Made by a program: the position numbers and the translations under genes. The notes beneath the pieces were generated by a model, which was not told where the DNA came from, ran no database searches, and saw only the letters and a program-made list of their open reading frames with translations. Positions 23,600 through 33,930 of a stretch of 64,000 bases of DNA are shown here, one piece after another; within the stretch, counting starts at the first letter, position 1, and every line of letters begins with the position of its first letter. Origin of the DNA: Lolium rigidum. Taxonomy: Eukaryota > Streptophyta > Magnoliopsida > Poales > Poaceae. The DNA lies in contig NC_061510.1 in the NCBI RefSeq assembly GCF_022539505.1, forward strand, positions 99,092,292 to 99,156,291, given 5' to 3'.

Positions 23600-23883
23600 C
23601 ATGCCCCCCTTGTTTTGGTAATGATAATTTCAAAACCATCTGTTTTTCCTTCGAGGGGTCATGTCGTGGCAGAGCAGAACCGTCGCAGTATTCTTTCATC
23701 ATGACGCCTTGCCTTCTCAACTTCTCTGCACGATTTGACAGTTTTGGCACCACATCCTCGGAAACTGTTCGAGCATTTAATCTCCAATATATCTCTTTTT
23801 ATTTAACCGCATCGAACAGTTCACTTCTTCATCCTCCTGCTTCAAACCAGCCATCGGCCCAAAAACCCTCCTCCTCTGTAACC

Positions 23884-24414
23884 ATGTCTTCCTCTTCCTC
23901 CTCCCAATCCTTTTCCTCGAGTGAGCTGGAGCCAGAGGTCAGCCAGATGGAAGCGTACAATAGGCGCGCTCCCAAGCATTGGGACGAGCAAGAGTTCGAC
24001 TTCGACTTCGTACCAGAGGGTCGACCCGAGGACCTCGTCTGGTCGGATGGCGACATGCCCCTGACTGACGGGGAAGATGACCTCCGATTCCTGATTGACG
24101 GAGAACTGGAGGCGGAGAGCGACGACAACGACCCTCCCTTCCGGGGTAAATTCACCTCCTCTACCAAAGAAGAAGAAGAAGAAGAGGACGACGAAGACGA
24201 AGACATCTCCTCCGACACGAAGAAGGAACCAGAGGACGACACCTCCTCCGATGAACCGCCACCAAAGCGCATCCGTGGCTGGGCCTGGTCCGATGAGGAG
24301 GATGATGATGAAGAGGAAGAGGCCTCCGCTGAAGGTCACAGTAGCAGCGACGAGGAATTCGTCGACAGTAGCAATGACGGCAGCTACCCCAGCGACGGTG
24401 AAGACGCGCAATGA
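23884..24414 (+). CDS. Antisense acidic ORF of element Y (aORF), 176 residues
   Basis: An uninterrupted ORF on the strand opposite to Y's own genes, between the protease region and the 3' LTR. ATG at 23884 has an ACC context and a TATA-like AATATATCTCTTTTTATTTA lies about 100 bases upstream (23785-23804). The protein is Ser-rich at the start, has a central part with HWDEQEFDFDFVPEG and PEDLVWSDGDMPLTDGEDDL, then long runs of Glu and Asp broken by a basic PPPKRIRGW motif that could be a nuclear localisation signal, and ends in Ser/Asp repeats. Antisense ORFs in this position are known from Tat-lineage elements (for example the antisense gene of maize Grande-1); their function is not established. 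The acidic composition would suit a chromatin or activator contact, which is inference. The frame is intact while the element's sense genes are broken. Confidence 0.7.
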   Translation: MSSSSSSQSFSSSELEPEVSQMEAYNRRAPKHWDEQEFDFDFVPEGRPEDLVWSDGDMPLTDGEDDLRFLIDGELEAESDDNDPPFRGKFTSSTKEEEEEEDDEDEDISSDTKKEPEDDTSSDEPPPKRIRGWAWSDEEDDDEEEEASAEGHSSSDEEFVDSSNDGSYPSDGEDAQ

Positions 24415-26099
24415 CCCTTAGAGTAGGGATTTACTAGCATAAGACTAGCAGTAGCAATCTGTTCCCCTTTTGTTGATCAATCAGCCTTCTCCTTGTAAGA
24501 AATCCCCTTTTTAATCAATGAAGATGAATAGATTCTTCCAATTCAATTTCCAATCATCGGATTTCAGACTTTGCCATTTTCTGATTGTCAAAGGTGGTCA
24601 ACGCCTTAATGAGACGATGGAAACGCATCAGCCTTCCTGGATAAATTTGCGAGACGGGTAAATTCAGTTATCCTTCAAATAACAACCTGCAACCCTTGTC
24701 CCAATTCCGATTCTAAAATCGGCAAACCTTAACCACTCCAAATCACCAGGACAACATTGAACAAACTTCCAAGCAACAGCCTGAACCCAAGGAAGTATCA
24801 GGATGGTTCAGAACTTTCCTTATCAAGAGCCTGAAAATTTTGAAAATTTGGTCCCCTTCTGGTTAGACAACTTGCCGATGACGACAGCCCTTGGCAGTTT
24901 TACTAATGATCCTTCCCTGCTTCTTCTCAACTGGTACGCTTCCTCAAACAGGGTCATGAAACTGGTCATGGATCTTTAAGTCCACTGCCCCCCGAGCCTC
25001 AGTCAAGGTGAGAACAACAAGGAGACAGGTTGCCACCAGGAACTTTGAAAGGGAAGAGTCCCTCTAGGCTTCAGTAACATGTTAGTCCATTAATCCTGCT
25101 CTTGGAGACCTTCACTGAAGATAATACCAGAGAGGAGACGCAGTCAAGTCGACGAGGCTCAAGCTCGGGCTCCTCTGAGGGCACTGCTATGCGAAACCAG
25201 CCAGATGAGCCACCATCGGCTTTCCAGATAAGACCAGCCCTGACTTTGCTATCCTTCTAGCTCATCAAAACAGGGCGCCATCTGGACAAGGAACTTCTAG
25301 TGGGGATACTGATGAAGCTCTGATGCCCTCCATATTAACGGCGACATTGAACAGGTTACGGCTTGGCCAAACCCCAGACAGAAACGCCACAGCCGATTGC
25401 ATCGTCATCGGCTGTTCCCATGGTCCTAGGAGAAGTATGCTCTTTCACCGAGCTTAAACTCTGTAATTCTAAAGTCGATGTCCGAGCATCGGCTGTGCTG
25501 AAATTTTTTGTATTTTCGATTTTTTATTAGTCGATCGATTCACGAATCGGCTTCCCCTGGGTACATACTTCGTGGCTTACTTCGTGGCTTTGTACCTTCC
25601 CCGTGTGTATGCCCCCCGAGCCGAATCCTTCAAGTGATTGAAGATATCGGCTTTTCAGCCAATTCAAGCTTGTCTCACAAATCACCATGTTAAAAACACG
25701 GCAACTAGCAAATGTGGTGAGACTGATTTTAGCCGATTGCTGGAATCGGCTTCCCTTGCAGTTCTTAATCCGACTATTTGCTGATAAATGTTGGTCGTGG
25801 CTTATCCCCAGGACCAATGTTGATCTCTTCTAGCCCATCAGCTGCTGTAAACCCCTATCCCAGCTTCCTATCGCCTGCCAAATCGATGATGAACACCGGC
25901 AGAAGGTATGGTGAGGGTAATTTTGGCCGATTGCTAGAATCGGCCTCCTTTTCCATTGCAATATTTCCTGAGAGTTTACAACTTCTTGGTACTCTGATAT
26001 AGCTACGTGGCTTACTGGAGGTGAAATCCTCGCTTTTTATTTTTTGGGGCCGATCGCAGGGATCGGCCTCGCCACGTGCGTCCGTAGACTCGGATCTTG
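24415..26099. other. Untranslated 3' region of Y with recurrent GCCGAT hairpins
   Basis: No supported frame. A family of short perfect inverted repeats recurs: 25732-25750, 25925-25945 and 26048-26068 (arms GCCGATT, GGCCGATT and GGCCGATC with five-base loops GCTGG, GCTAG, GCAGG), each followed by TTCC or CTC. A weaker one lies at 25535-25550 and a further relative at 41265-41285 on the other side of X1. Confidence 0.6.
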
Positions 26100-27359
26100 C
26101 TACTCTGTCAGGCCAGTGGATAAGACCAGCCTCACCCCGTTTTTTGTAGCTTCGATGCGCTCACAGCCGTCCAGATTGATTCCCGAGAGCGGCTCTTGGT
26201 CGTTTGCTTCCCAGATGTTCATGGCAGCCAAAGAGATATCGACTGAATCATCTGCATGAACAACCTCCACGTCATCTCCATCCCATTGTATGATGCACTG
26301 ATGCATTGTGGATGGAATGCAGCAGTTAGCATGGATCCAATCCCTTCCTAGCAGAACAACATAAGTGCTCTTGCTATCGACGATGAAGAAGGACGTAGGG
26401 ATGGTCTTTCGGCCGACAGTTAAGTCCACGTTCAGAACACCCTTGGCTTCTGACGGTTGGCCATTGAAGTCGCTTAGCGTGACGTTGGTTTTGATCAAAT
26501 CTTCACTGGATCGTCCCAAACGTCGTAACATGGAGTACGGCATTATGTTGACTGCTGCTCCCGTGTCAACCAGCATCTTGCTAATAGGCTGCCCATTGAT
26601 ATAACCCTTCAGGTATAGGGCTTTGAGATGCCTGTAGCTCCTCTCTTTTGGCTTCTCGAAGATAACTGGTCGTGGCCCGCAATCAAACTGTGCCACTGAT
26701 ACTTCCTCATCTCTTGGAGCACAAAACTCTGACGGGAGAACAAACACCATGTTTGTATCAGCCGATGCCTCTGCATCGGCTTTTGTCTGCTTGGGTCGCC
26801 ACACTTTCTTTGGTGGGCGAGCCTCTGTCTCCAGCGTTTGCTGAATTTTCACGGCCAGATCGGGCTGTGCTTTCCTCAACGTGTATAGGTACTGCGCCTC
26901 GGCTTCTTCCAAGTTTCTTAGCCGTTGCACTCTGCGCTTTTGGGAGTGGCTGAGCCCATCAGGACACCACCTTGGTCGGTGATATCTATCTTCTTCTTCT
27001 GACTCCTCGAAGTCTTCATCTTGAGATGACTCAGCTCGTTTGTTCTGAGGTGGGAGAGGTCCTAGCCGCTCGAACACTGAAACTTCATTTGTTCCCTTCC
27101 TCTTCGTCCGCATTCTCGGCGCTCTCGATTGTAGGCAATCGGCTCATTCCTCGAGTCCCGACGAATGTTTGAAGAAAGGACAGCTCCAGAGGCCTATCCT
27201 CGTCCTCCCGCTCTCTTGACCTCCCTCTAGCGTGACGCTCATACCCTTCGTGTCGACGGTATTTCCTGTTGTCTGCATCAGACCGACGATATCTATCATC
27301 ATCTTCGCCGTATCGTCGACGTCGGTCGTACTGCTGCTCATATTTGTTGAGGAGATATG
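26100..27359 (-). pseudogene. gag C-terminus and aspartic protease of Y (distal part)
   Basis: Minus strand, from the X1 insertion point (27359) to a stop at 26100. The first part is a basic, Arg/Asp-rich gag tail (YDRRRRYGEDDDRYRRSD), then GMSRLPTIES and VSVFERLGPLPPQNK, then the protease: LVDTGAAVNIMPYSML holds the catalytic Asp-Thr-Gly and LLGRDWIHANCCIPSTMHQC the conserved Leu-Leu-Gly-Arg segment. The reading ends soon after (VLSTGLTE), without entering reverse transcriptase. There is a frame change near 27110. The upstream part of the same gene resumes at 41189. Confidence 0.8.
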
Positions 27360-28948
27360 TGATACGTCTCCAACGTATCGATAATTTCTTATGTTCCATG
27401 CTACTTTATTGATGATACCTACATGTTTTATGCACATTATATGTCGTATTTACGCATTTTCTGGAACTAACCTATTAACAAGATGCCGAAGAGCCGCTGT
27501 CGTTTTCTGCTGTTTTTGGTTTCGTAAATCCTAGTAACGAAATATTCTCGGAATTGGACGAAATCAACGCCCGTGGTCCTATTTTGCCACGAAGCTTCCG
27601 GAAGACCGAAGGAGAGTCGAGTGGGGCCACGAGGTGGCCAGGTGACGAGGCGGCGCGGCCCAGGCCCCGGGCCGCGCCGCCCGTCCCCCGGGCCCTCGTG
27701 CCGCCTCTGACCTACCCTTCCGCCTACAAATAGCCTCCGTCGCGAAAACCCCAGTACCGAGAGCCACGATATGGAAAACCTTACCGAGACGCCGCCGCCG
27801 CGAATCCCATCTCGGGGATTCAGGAGATCGCCTCCGGCACCCTGCCGGAGAGGGGATTCATCTCCCGGAGGACTACACCGCCATGGTCGCCTCCGGAGTG
27901 ATGAGTGAGTAGTTCACCCCTGGACTATGGGTCCATAGCAGTAGCTAGATGGTCGTCTTCTCCTTATTGTGCTTCATTGTTGGATCTTGTGAGCTGCCTA
28001 ACATGATCAAGATCATCTATCTGTAATTCTATATGTTGTGTTTGTCGGGATCCGATGGATAGAGAATACTATGTTATGGTGATTATCAATCTATTGTTTA
28101 TGTGTTGTTTATGATCTTGCATGCTCTCCGTTATTAGTAGAGGCTCTGGCCAAGTTTTTGCTCTTAACTCCAAGAGGGAGTATTTATGCTCGATAGTGGG
28201 TTCATGCCTTCATTGATACCGGGACAGTGATGAAAGTTCTAAGGTTGTGATGTGCTCGTTGCCACTAGGGATAAAACATTGATTCTATGTCTAAGGATGT
28301 AGTTGTCGATTACATTACGCACCATACTTAATGCAATTGTCTCGTTGCTTTGCAACTTAATACCGAATGGGGTTCGGATGATAACCCGAAGGTGGACTTT
28401 TTAGGCATAGATGCAGCTTGGATGGCGGTCTATGTACTTTGTCGTAATGCCCGGATTAAATCTCACTATATTTATCATATCATGTACATGCATTGTTATG
28501 CCTTTCTCTATTTGTCAATTGCCCGACTGTAATTTGTTCACCCAACATGCTTTTATCTTATGGGAGAGACACCTCTAGTGAACTGTGGACCCCGGTCCTA
28601 TTCTTTACATAGCATACAATCTATCGCAATACTTGTTTTACTGTTTTCTTGCAAACAATCATCTTCCACTCGATACGCTTAATCCTTTGTTACAGCAAGC
28701 CGGTGAGATTGACAACCTCACTGTTTCGTTGGGGCAAAGTACTTGGGTTGTGTTGTGCAGGTTCCACGTTGGCGCCGGAATGCCTGTTGTTGCGCCGCAT
28801 CATATTTCGCCACCATCAACCTTCAACGTGCTTCTTGACTCCTACTGATCCGATTAAACCTTGGTTTCTCATCGAGGGAAACTTGCCACTGTGCGCATCA
28901 TACCTTCCTCTTGGGGTTCCCAACGGACGTGTACATCTACGCGCATCA
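27360..28948 (+). repeat. 5' LTR of X1
   Basis: TGATACGTCTCCAACGTATC at the start, CTACGCGCATCA at the end; a GC-rich core with CGCCTACAAATAGCCTCCG is the probable promoter. Aligns over its full length with the LTRs at 31217, 36506 and 39591. Confidence 0.95.
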
Positions 28949-29061
28949 AGCAAATTTCTGGCGCCGTTGCCGGGGAACTGAAGAAAAGCTACACCCCAGA
29001 GATTTCTAACTCTCACGTCAACTACACGCCAGAAGCAAATTTCTGGCGCCGTTGCCGGGGA
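28949..29061 (+). promoter_or_regulatory. Duplicated primer-binding site of X1
   Basis: TGGCGCCGTTGCCGGGGA occurs at 28959-28976 and again at 29044-29061 as part of an 85-base tandem duplication that starts directly at the LTR end. X2 has a single copy at 32827-32844. Confidence 0.9.
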
Positions 29062-29285
29062 GATCAAGACACGCTGCAAGGGGAGTCTCCACTTCTCAAT
29101 CTCTTTACTTTGTTTTTGTCTTGCTTTATTTTATTTACTACTTTGTTTGCTGCACCTAAACAAAACACAAAAAAATTAGTTGCTAGTTTTACTTTATTTA
29201 CCGTCTTGCTCTCTATATCAAAAACACAAAAAAATTAGTTACTTGCATTTACTTTATCTAGTTTGCTTTATTTACTATTGCTAAA

Positions 29286-30143
29286 ATGAATACCCCTGAA
29301 AATACTAAGTTGTGTGACTTCACAAACGTAAATAATAATGATTTCCTATGCACACCTATTGCTCCACCTGCTACTACAGCAGAATTCTTTGAAATTAAAC
29401 CTGCTTTACTAAATCTTGTCATGAGAGATCAATTTTCTGGTGTTAGTTCTGAGGATGCTGCTGCCCATCTCAATAATTTTGTTGAACTTTGTGAAATGCA
29501 AAAGTATAAGGATGTAGATGGTGATATTATTAAATTGAAAGTGTTTCCTTTCTCATTAAGAGGAAGAGCTAAAGATTGGTTGTTATCTTTGCCTAAGAAT
29601 AGTATTGATTCATGGACTAAATGCAAGGATGCTTTTATTGGTAGATATTATCCTCCCGCTAAAATTATATCTTTGAGAAGTAGCATAATAAATTTTAAGC
29701 AATTAGATACTGAACATGTTGCTTAAGCATGGGAGAGAATGAAAACTTTGGTAAAGAATTGCCCAACCCATGGACTGACTACTTGGATGATCATCCAAAC
29801 CTTCTATGCAGGACTAAATTTTTCTTCGCGGAATTTATTGGATTCAGCTGCTGGAGGCACCTTTATGTCCATCACTTTGGGGGTGGCTACAAAGCTTCTT
29901 GATGATATGATGATAAATTACTCTGAATGGCACACGGAAAGAGCTCCACAAGGTAAAAAGGTAAATTCTGTTGAAGAAACCTCTTCCTTGAGTGATAAGA
30001 TTGATGTGATTATGTCTATGCTTGTGAATGGTAGATCTAATGTTGATCCAAATAATGTTCCTTTAGCTTCATTGGTTGCTCAAGAAGAAAATGTTGATGT
30101 GAATTTCATTAAAGTTGCGTACTTGATTTGCACTTTCTGCGCC
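29286..30143 (+). pseudogene. gag of X1, interrupted by one stop codon
   Basis: ATG at 29286. The reading contains the Gypsy gag core: FEIKPALLNLVMRDQFSGVS, DAAAHLNNFVELCEM, LKVFPFSLRGRAKDWLLSLP, SWTKCKDAFIGRYYPP. A TAA at 29724-29726 interrupts it, in a place where a single base change from CAA explains it, and the same frame continues (AWERMKTLVKNCPTHGL ... TWMIIQTFYAGL) to a stop near 30143. No zinc knuckle or protease follows. X2 has an unrelated cassette in the same position. Confidence 0.85.
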
Positions 30144-31216
30144 TAGCTGAAAGGCGTTAAAGAAAAGCGCTTATGGGAGACAACCCATGTTTTTACTACA
30201 GCAATTTTTTGTTTTGTTGAGTCTTGGAAGTTGTTTACTACTGTAGCAACCTCTCCTTATCATGTTTTTGTGCCAAGTAAAGTTTCTATGTCAAAGTTGA
30301 TGTTATATTTGGGATCGCTGCGCAGAAACAGCATTGCTGTCTGTCACGAATCTGGGCACAGGTCTCTGTAGAAAATTCGAAAAAATCTGCCAATTTACGA
30401 GCGTGATCCTCAGATATGTACGCAACTTTCATTAGTTTTGAGTTTTTCCATTTGAGCAAGTCTGGTGCCATTTTAAAATTCGTCTTTACGGACTGTTCTG
30501 TTTTGACAGATTCTGCCTTTTATTTCGCATTGCCTCTTTTGCTATGTTGGATGAATTTCTTTGATCCATTAATGTCCAGTAGCTTTATGCAATGTCCAGA
30601 AGTGTAAAGAATGATTGTGCCACCTCTGAACATGTGAATTATTAATTGTGCACTAACCCTCTAATGAGTTTGCTTGAAGTTTGGTGTGAAGGAAGTTTTC
30701 AAGGGTCAAGAGAGGAGTATGATATACTATGATCAAGAGGAGTGAAATCTCTAAGCTTGGGGATGCCCCCGTGGTTCATCCCTGCATATTCTAAGAAGAC
30801 TCAAGCGTCTAAGCTTGGGGATGCCCAAGGCATCCCCTTCTTCATCGACAACATCATCGGGTTCCTCCCCCGAAACTATATTTTTATTCAATCACATCTT
30901 GTGTTCTTTACTTGGAGCGTCGGTTTGTTTTTGTTTTTGTTTTTGTTTGAATAAAATGGATCCTAGCATTCACTTTGTGGGAGAGAGACACGCTCCGCTG
31001 TTGCATATGGACAAATATGTCCTTAGGTTTTACTCATAATGTTCATGGCGAAGTTTCTTCTTCGTTAAATTGTTATATGGTTGGAATTGGAAAATGCTAC
31101 ATGTAGTAATTCTAAAATGTCTTGGATAATGTGATACTTGGCAATTGTTGTGCTCATGTTTAAGCTCTTGCATCATATACTTTGCACCCATTAATGAAGA
31201 AATACATAGAGCTTGC
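30144..31216 (+). other. Non-coding 3' half of X1 (first part), with copies of its purine tract
   Basis: Starts with the block TTTGCACTTTCTGCGCCTAG (about 30125) that X2 shares. The polypurine-tract motif AAGCTTGGGGATGC, which normally abuts the 3' LTR, also stands at 30753-30766 and 30811-30824. Ends at CTTGC, the insertion site of X2. Confidence 0.8.
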
Positions 31217-32816
31217 CGATACGTCTCCAACGTATCGATAATTTCTTATGTTCCATGCTACTTTATTGATGATACCTACATGTTTTATGCACATTATATG
31301 TCATATTTATGCATTTTCCGGAACTAACCTATTAACAAGATGCCGAAGAGCCGATTGCTGTTTTCTCGCTGTTTTTGGTTTCGTAAATCCTAGTAATGAA
31401 ATATTCTCGGAATTGGACGAAATCACCGCCCGGGGTCCTATTTTTGCACGAAGCTTCCGGAAGACCGAAGGGGAGTCGAAGTGGGGCCACGAGGTGGCCA
31501 GGTGATAGGCGGCGCGGCCCGGGCCCCGGCCGCGCCACCCTGTCCCTCGGGCCCCTCGTGCCGCCTCTTGACCTACCCTTCCGCCTACAAATAGCCTCCA
31601 TCGCGAAACCCCCGAGCATCGAGAGCCACGATACGGAAAACCTTACCGAGACGCCGCCGCCGCGAATCCCATCTCGGGGATTCAGGAGATCGCCTCCCGC
31701 ACCCTGCCGGAGAGGGGATTCATCTCCCGGAGGACTCTTCATCGCCATGATCGCCTCCGGAGTGATGAGTGAGTAGTTCACCCCTGGACTATGGGTCCAT
31801 AGCAGTAGCTAGATGGTCGTCTTCTCCTTGTTGTGCTTCATTGTTGGATCTTGTGAGCTGCCTAACATGATCAAGATCATCTATCCGTAATACTATATGT
31901 TGTGTTTGTCGGGATCCGATGGATAGAGAATACTATGTTATGGTGATTATCAATCTATTGTTTATGTGTTGTTTATGATCTTGCATGCTCTCCGTTATTA
32001 GTAGAGGCTCTGGCCAAGTTTTTGCTCTTAACTCCAAGAGGGAGTATTTATGCTCGATAGTGGGTTCATGCCTTCATTGACACTTGGGACAGTGACGTAA
32101 AGTTCTAAGGTTGTGATGTGCTGTTGCCACTAGGGATAAAACATTGATTCTATGTCCAAGGATGTAGTTGTCGATTACATTACGCACCATACTTAATGCA
32201 ATTGTCCAGTTGCTTTGCAACTTAATACCGAATGGGGTTCGGATGATAACCTCGAAGGTGGACTTTTTAGGCATAGATGCAGTTGGATGGCGGTCTATGT
32301 ACTTTGTCGTAATGCCCGGATTAAATCTCACTATATTTATCATATCATGTACATGCATTGTTATGCCCTTCTCTATTTGTCAATTGCCCGACCGTAATTT
32401 GTTCACCCAACATGCTTTTATCTTATGGGAGAGACACCTCTAGTGAACTGTGGACCCCGGTCCTATTCTTTACATAGCATACAATCTACCGCAATTGTTC
32501 TTTACTCGTTTTCTTGCAAACAATCATCTTCCACTCGATACGCTTAATCCTTTGTTACGAGCAAGCCGGTGAGATTGACAACCTCACTCTGTTTCGTTGG
32601 GGCAAAGTACTTGGGTTGTGTTGTGCGGGTTCCACGTTGGCGTCGGAATCCCCGTTGTTGCGCCGCATCACATTTCGCCACCATCAACCTTCAACGTGCT
32701 TCTTGACTCCTACTGGTCCGATTAAACCTTGGTTTCTTACTGAGGGAAATTTGCCACTATGCGCATCATACCTTCCTCTTGGGGTTCCCAACGGACGTGT
32801 ACATCTACGCGCATGA
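31217..32816 (+). repeat. 5' LTR of X2
   Basis: 1600 bases, aligned to the other X LTRs. Terminal TG and CA are both mutated, so this copy could no longer be cut or joined normally. Confidence 0.93.
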
Positions 32817-33059
32817 AGCAAATTTCTGGCGCCGTTGCCGGGGAAATCAAGACACGCTGCAAGGGGAGTCTCCACTTCTCAATCTCTTTACTTTGTTTTT
32901 GTCTTGCTTTATTTTATTTACTACTTTGTTTGCTGCACCTAAACAAAACACAAAAAAATTAGTTGCTAGTTTTACTTTATTTATTGTCTTGCTCTCTATA
33001 TCAAAAACACAAAAAAATTAGTTACTTGCATTTACTTTATCTAGTTTACTTTTGCTACC

Positions 33060-33930
33060 ATGTCTAGCTCTACACCTGTTACTTCTTCACCTGAGGAATT
33101 AGTTTTTACTTTTAAACAAGGGGATGAGGAAAGTTTTAAGGATGCTTGGTCTAGAATTTTTACTTCTTATCGTAAAACTGAACCTCAAATGACTCTAAGT
33201 TTGCTCCTTAGTAATTTTTATTTTGGTCTTATGATTCGTTATAGATATGCTTTGGATGCTTTAGTGGGAGGAGATTTCCTTCATTGTAATGGGGATCAAG
33301 CTTTTAATGCCATAAAGAAATTGGTTGCATCACATGATTCAGCTAATAACTTTGATTCAGCCCTTATTAGCATTTATAATAGATTAAACAATCTCGAGAT
33401 AAGTACATCTCGCTTGGATGACAACTATCACCGTGTTCGTAATCGTCTTGAACAAGTTTTAGTGAACTCTAAACCTTCATTATGGGATCCTACTGTTAAA
33501 ATTGTTATTGGTGATCAAACTCTTCGTGCCAACTGTGATATTATGTCTGAATTTTGCCTTATGCCTGAGAGCATTTATAAATCTTTGAAACTGTGGGGAG
33601 TTGATGAAGGAGGAGAAGAAATAACTCTCATTGATAATTCTGTTATAATTCCTAAGGGAATAGCCGCAGGTGTGCATACGACCATTCTTGGAAGAACAAT
33701 ATCCATTGATTATCTTGTTATTGAATGTATAGGGACAGGGAAAGGTCACACTCGGAAGATCCCTGCTAAAACTATTGGGAGCAGTCATAGATGTGGGAGA
33801 AGGCATCTTGGATTTCACCTCTATACCAGGGGGAAATCATACATTTCCTAAATCAAAGAGAAAGGAAAACAACAAGAAAGGTAAGGGTAAAGCCCAAGGT
33901 AAGGATGATGCACCACCCTCCGATAAAACT
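33060..33930 (+). pseudogene. gag-protease remnant of X2
   Basis: ATG at 33060 (MSSSTPVTSSPEELVFTFKQ). The N-terminal part (DAWSRIFTSYRKTEPQMTLS, FYFGLMIRYRYALDALVGGD) reads as a gag fragment; the following part (VKIVIGDQTLRANCDIMSEF, PESIYKSLKLW, IPKGIAAGVHTTILGRTISI, YLVIECIGTGK) matches the protease region of Athila-type elements, although the catalytic Asp-Thr/Ser-Gly is not seen (CDIMSE stands at that place). The frame changes near 33780 and continues as AVIDVGEGILDFTSIPGGNH to a stop near 33932. It is a gag-protease fusion made by internal deletion and now broken. It is unrelated to the X1 gag segment. Confidence 0.75.

Noticed and set aside
23452..23883. N-terminal extension of the antisense ORF to 23452
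   Set aside because: The extension lies partly in the LTR and has no conserved character; the TATA-like motif at 23785 and the ATG at 23884 fit better.
28959..28976. tRNA gene matching tRNA-Asp 3' end
   Set aside because: Only 18 bases complementary to the tRNA 3' end, located at an LTR border: a primer-binding site, not a tRNA gene.
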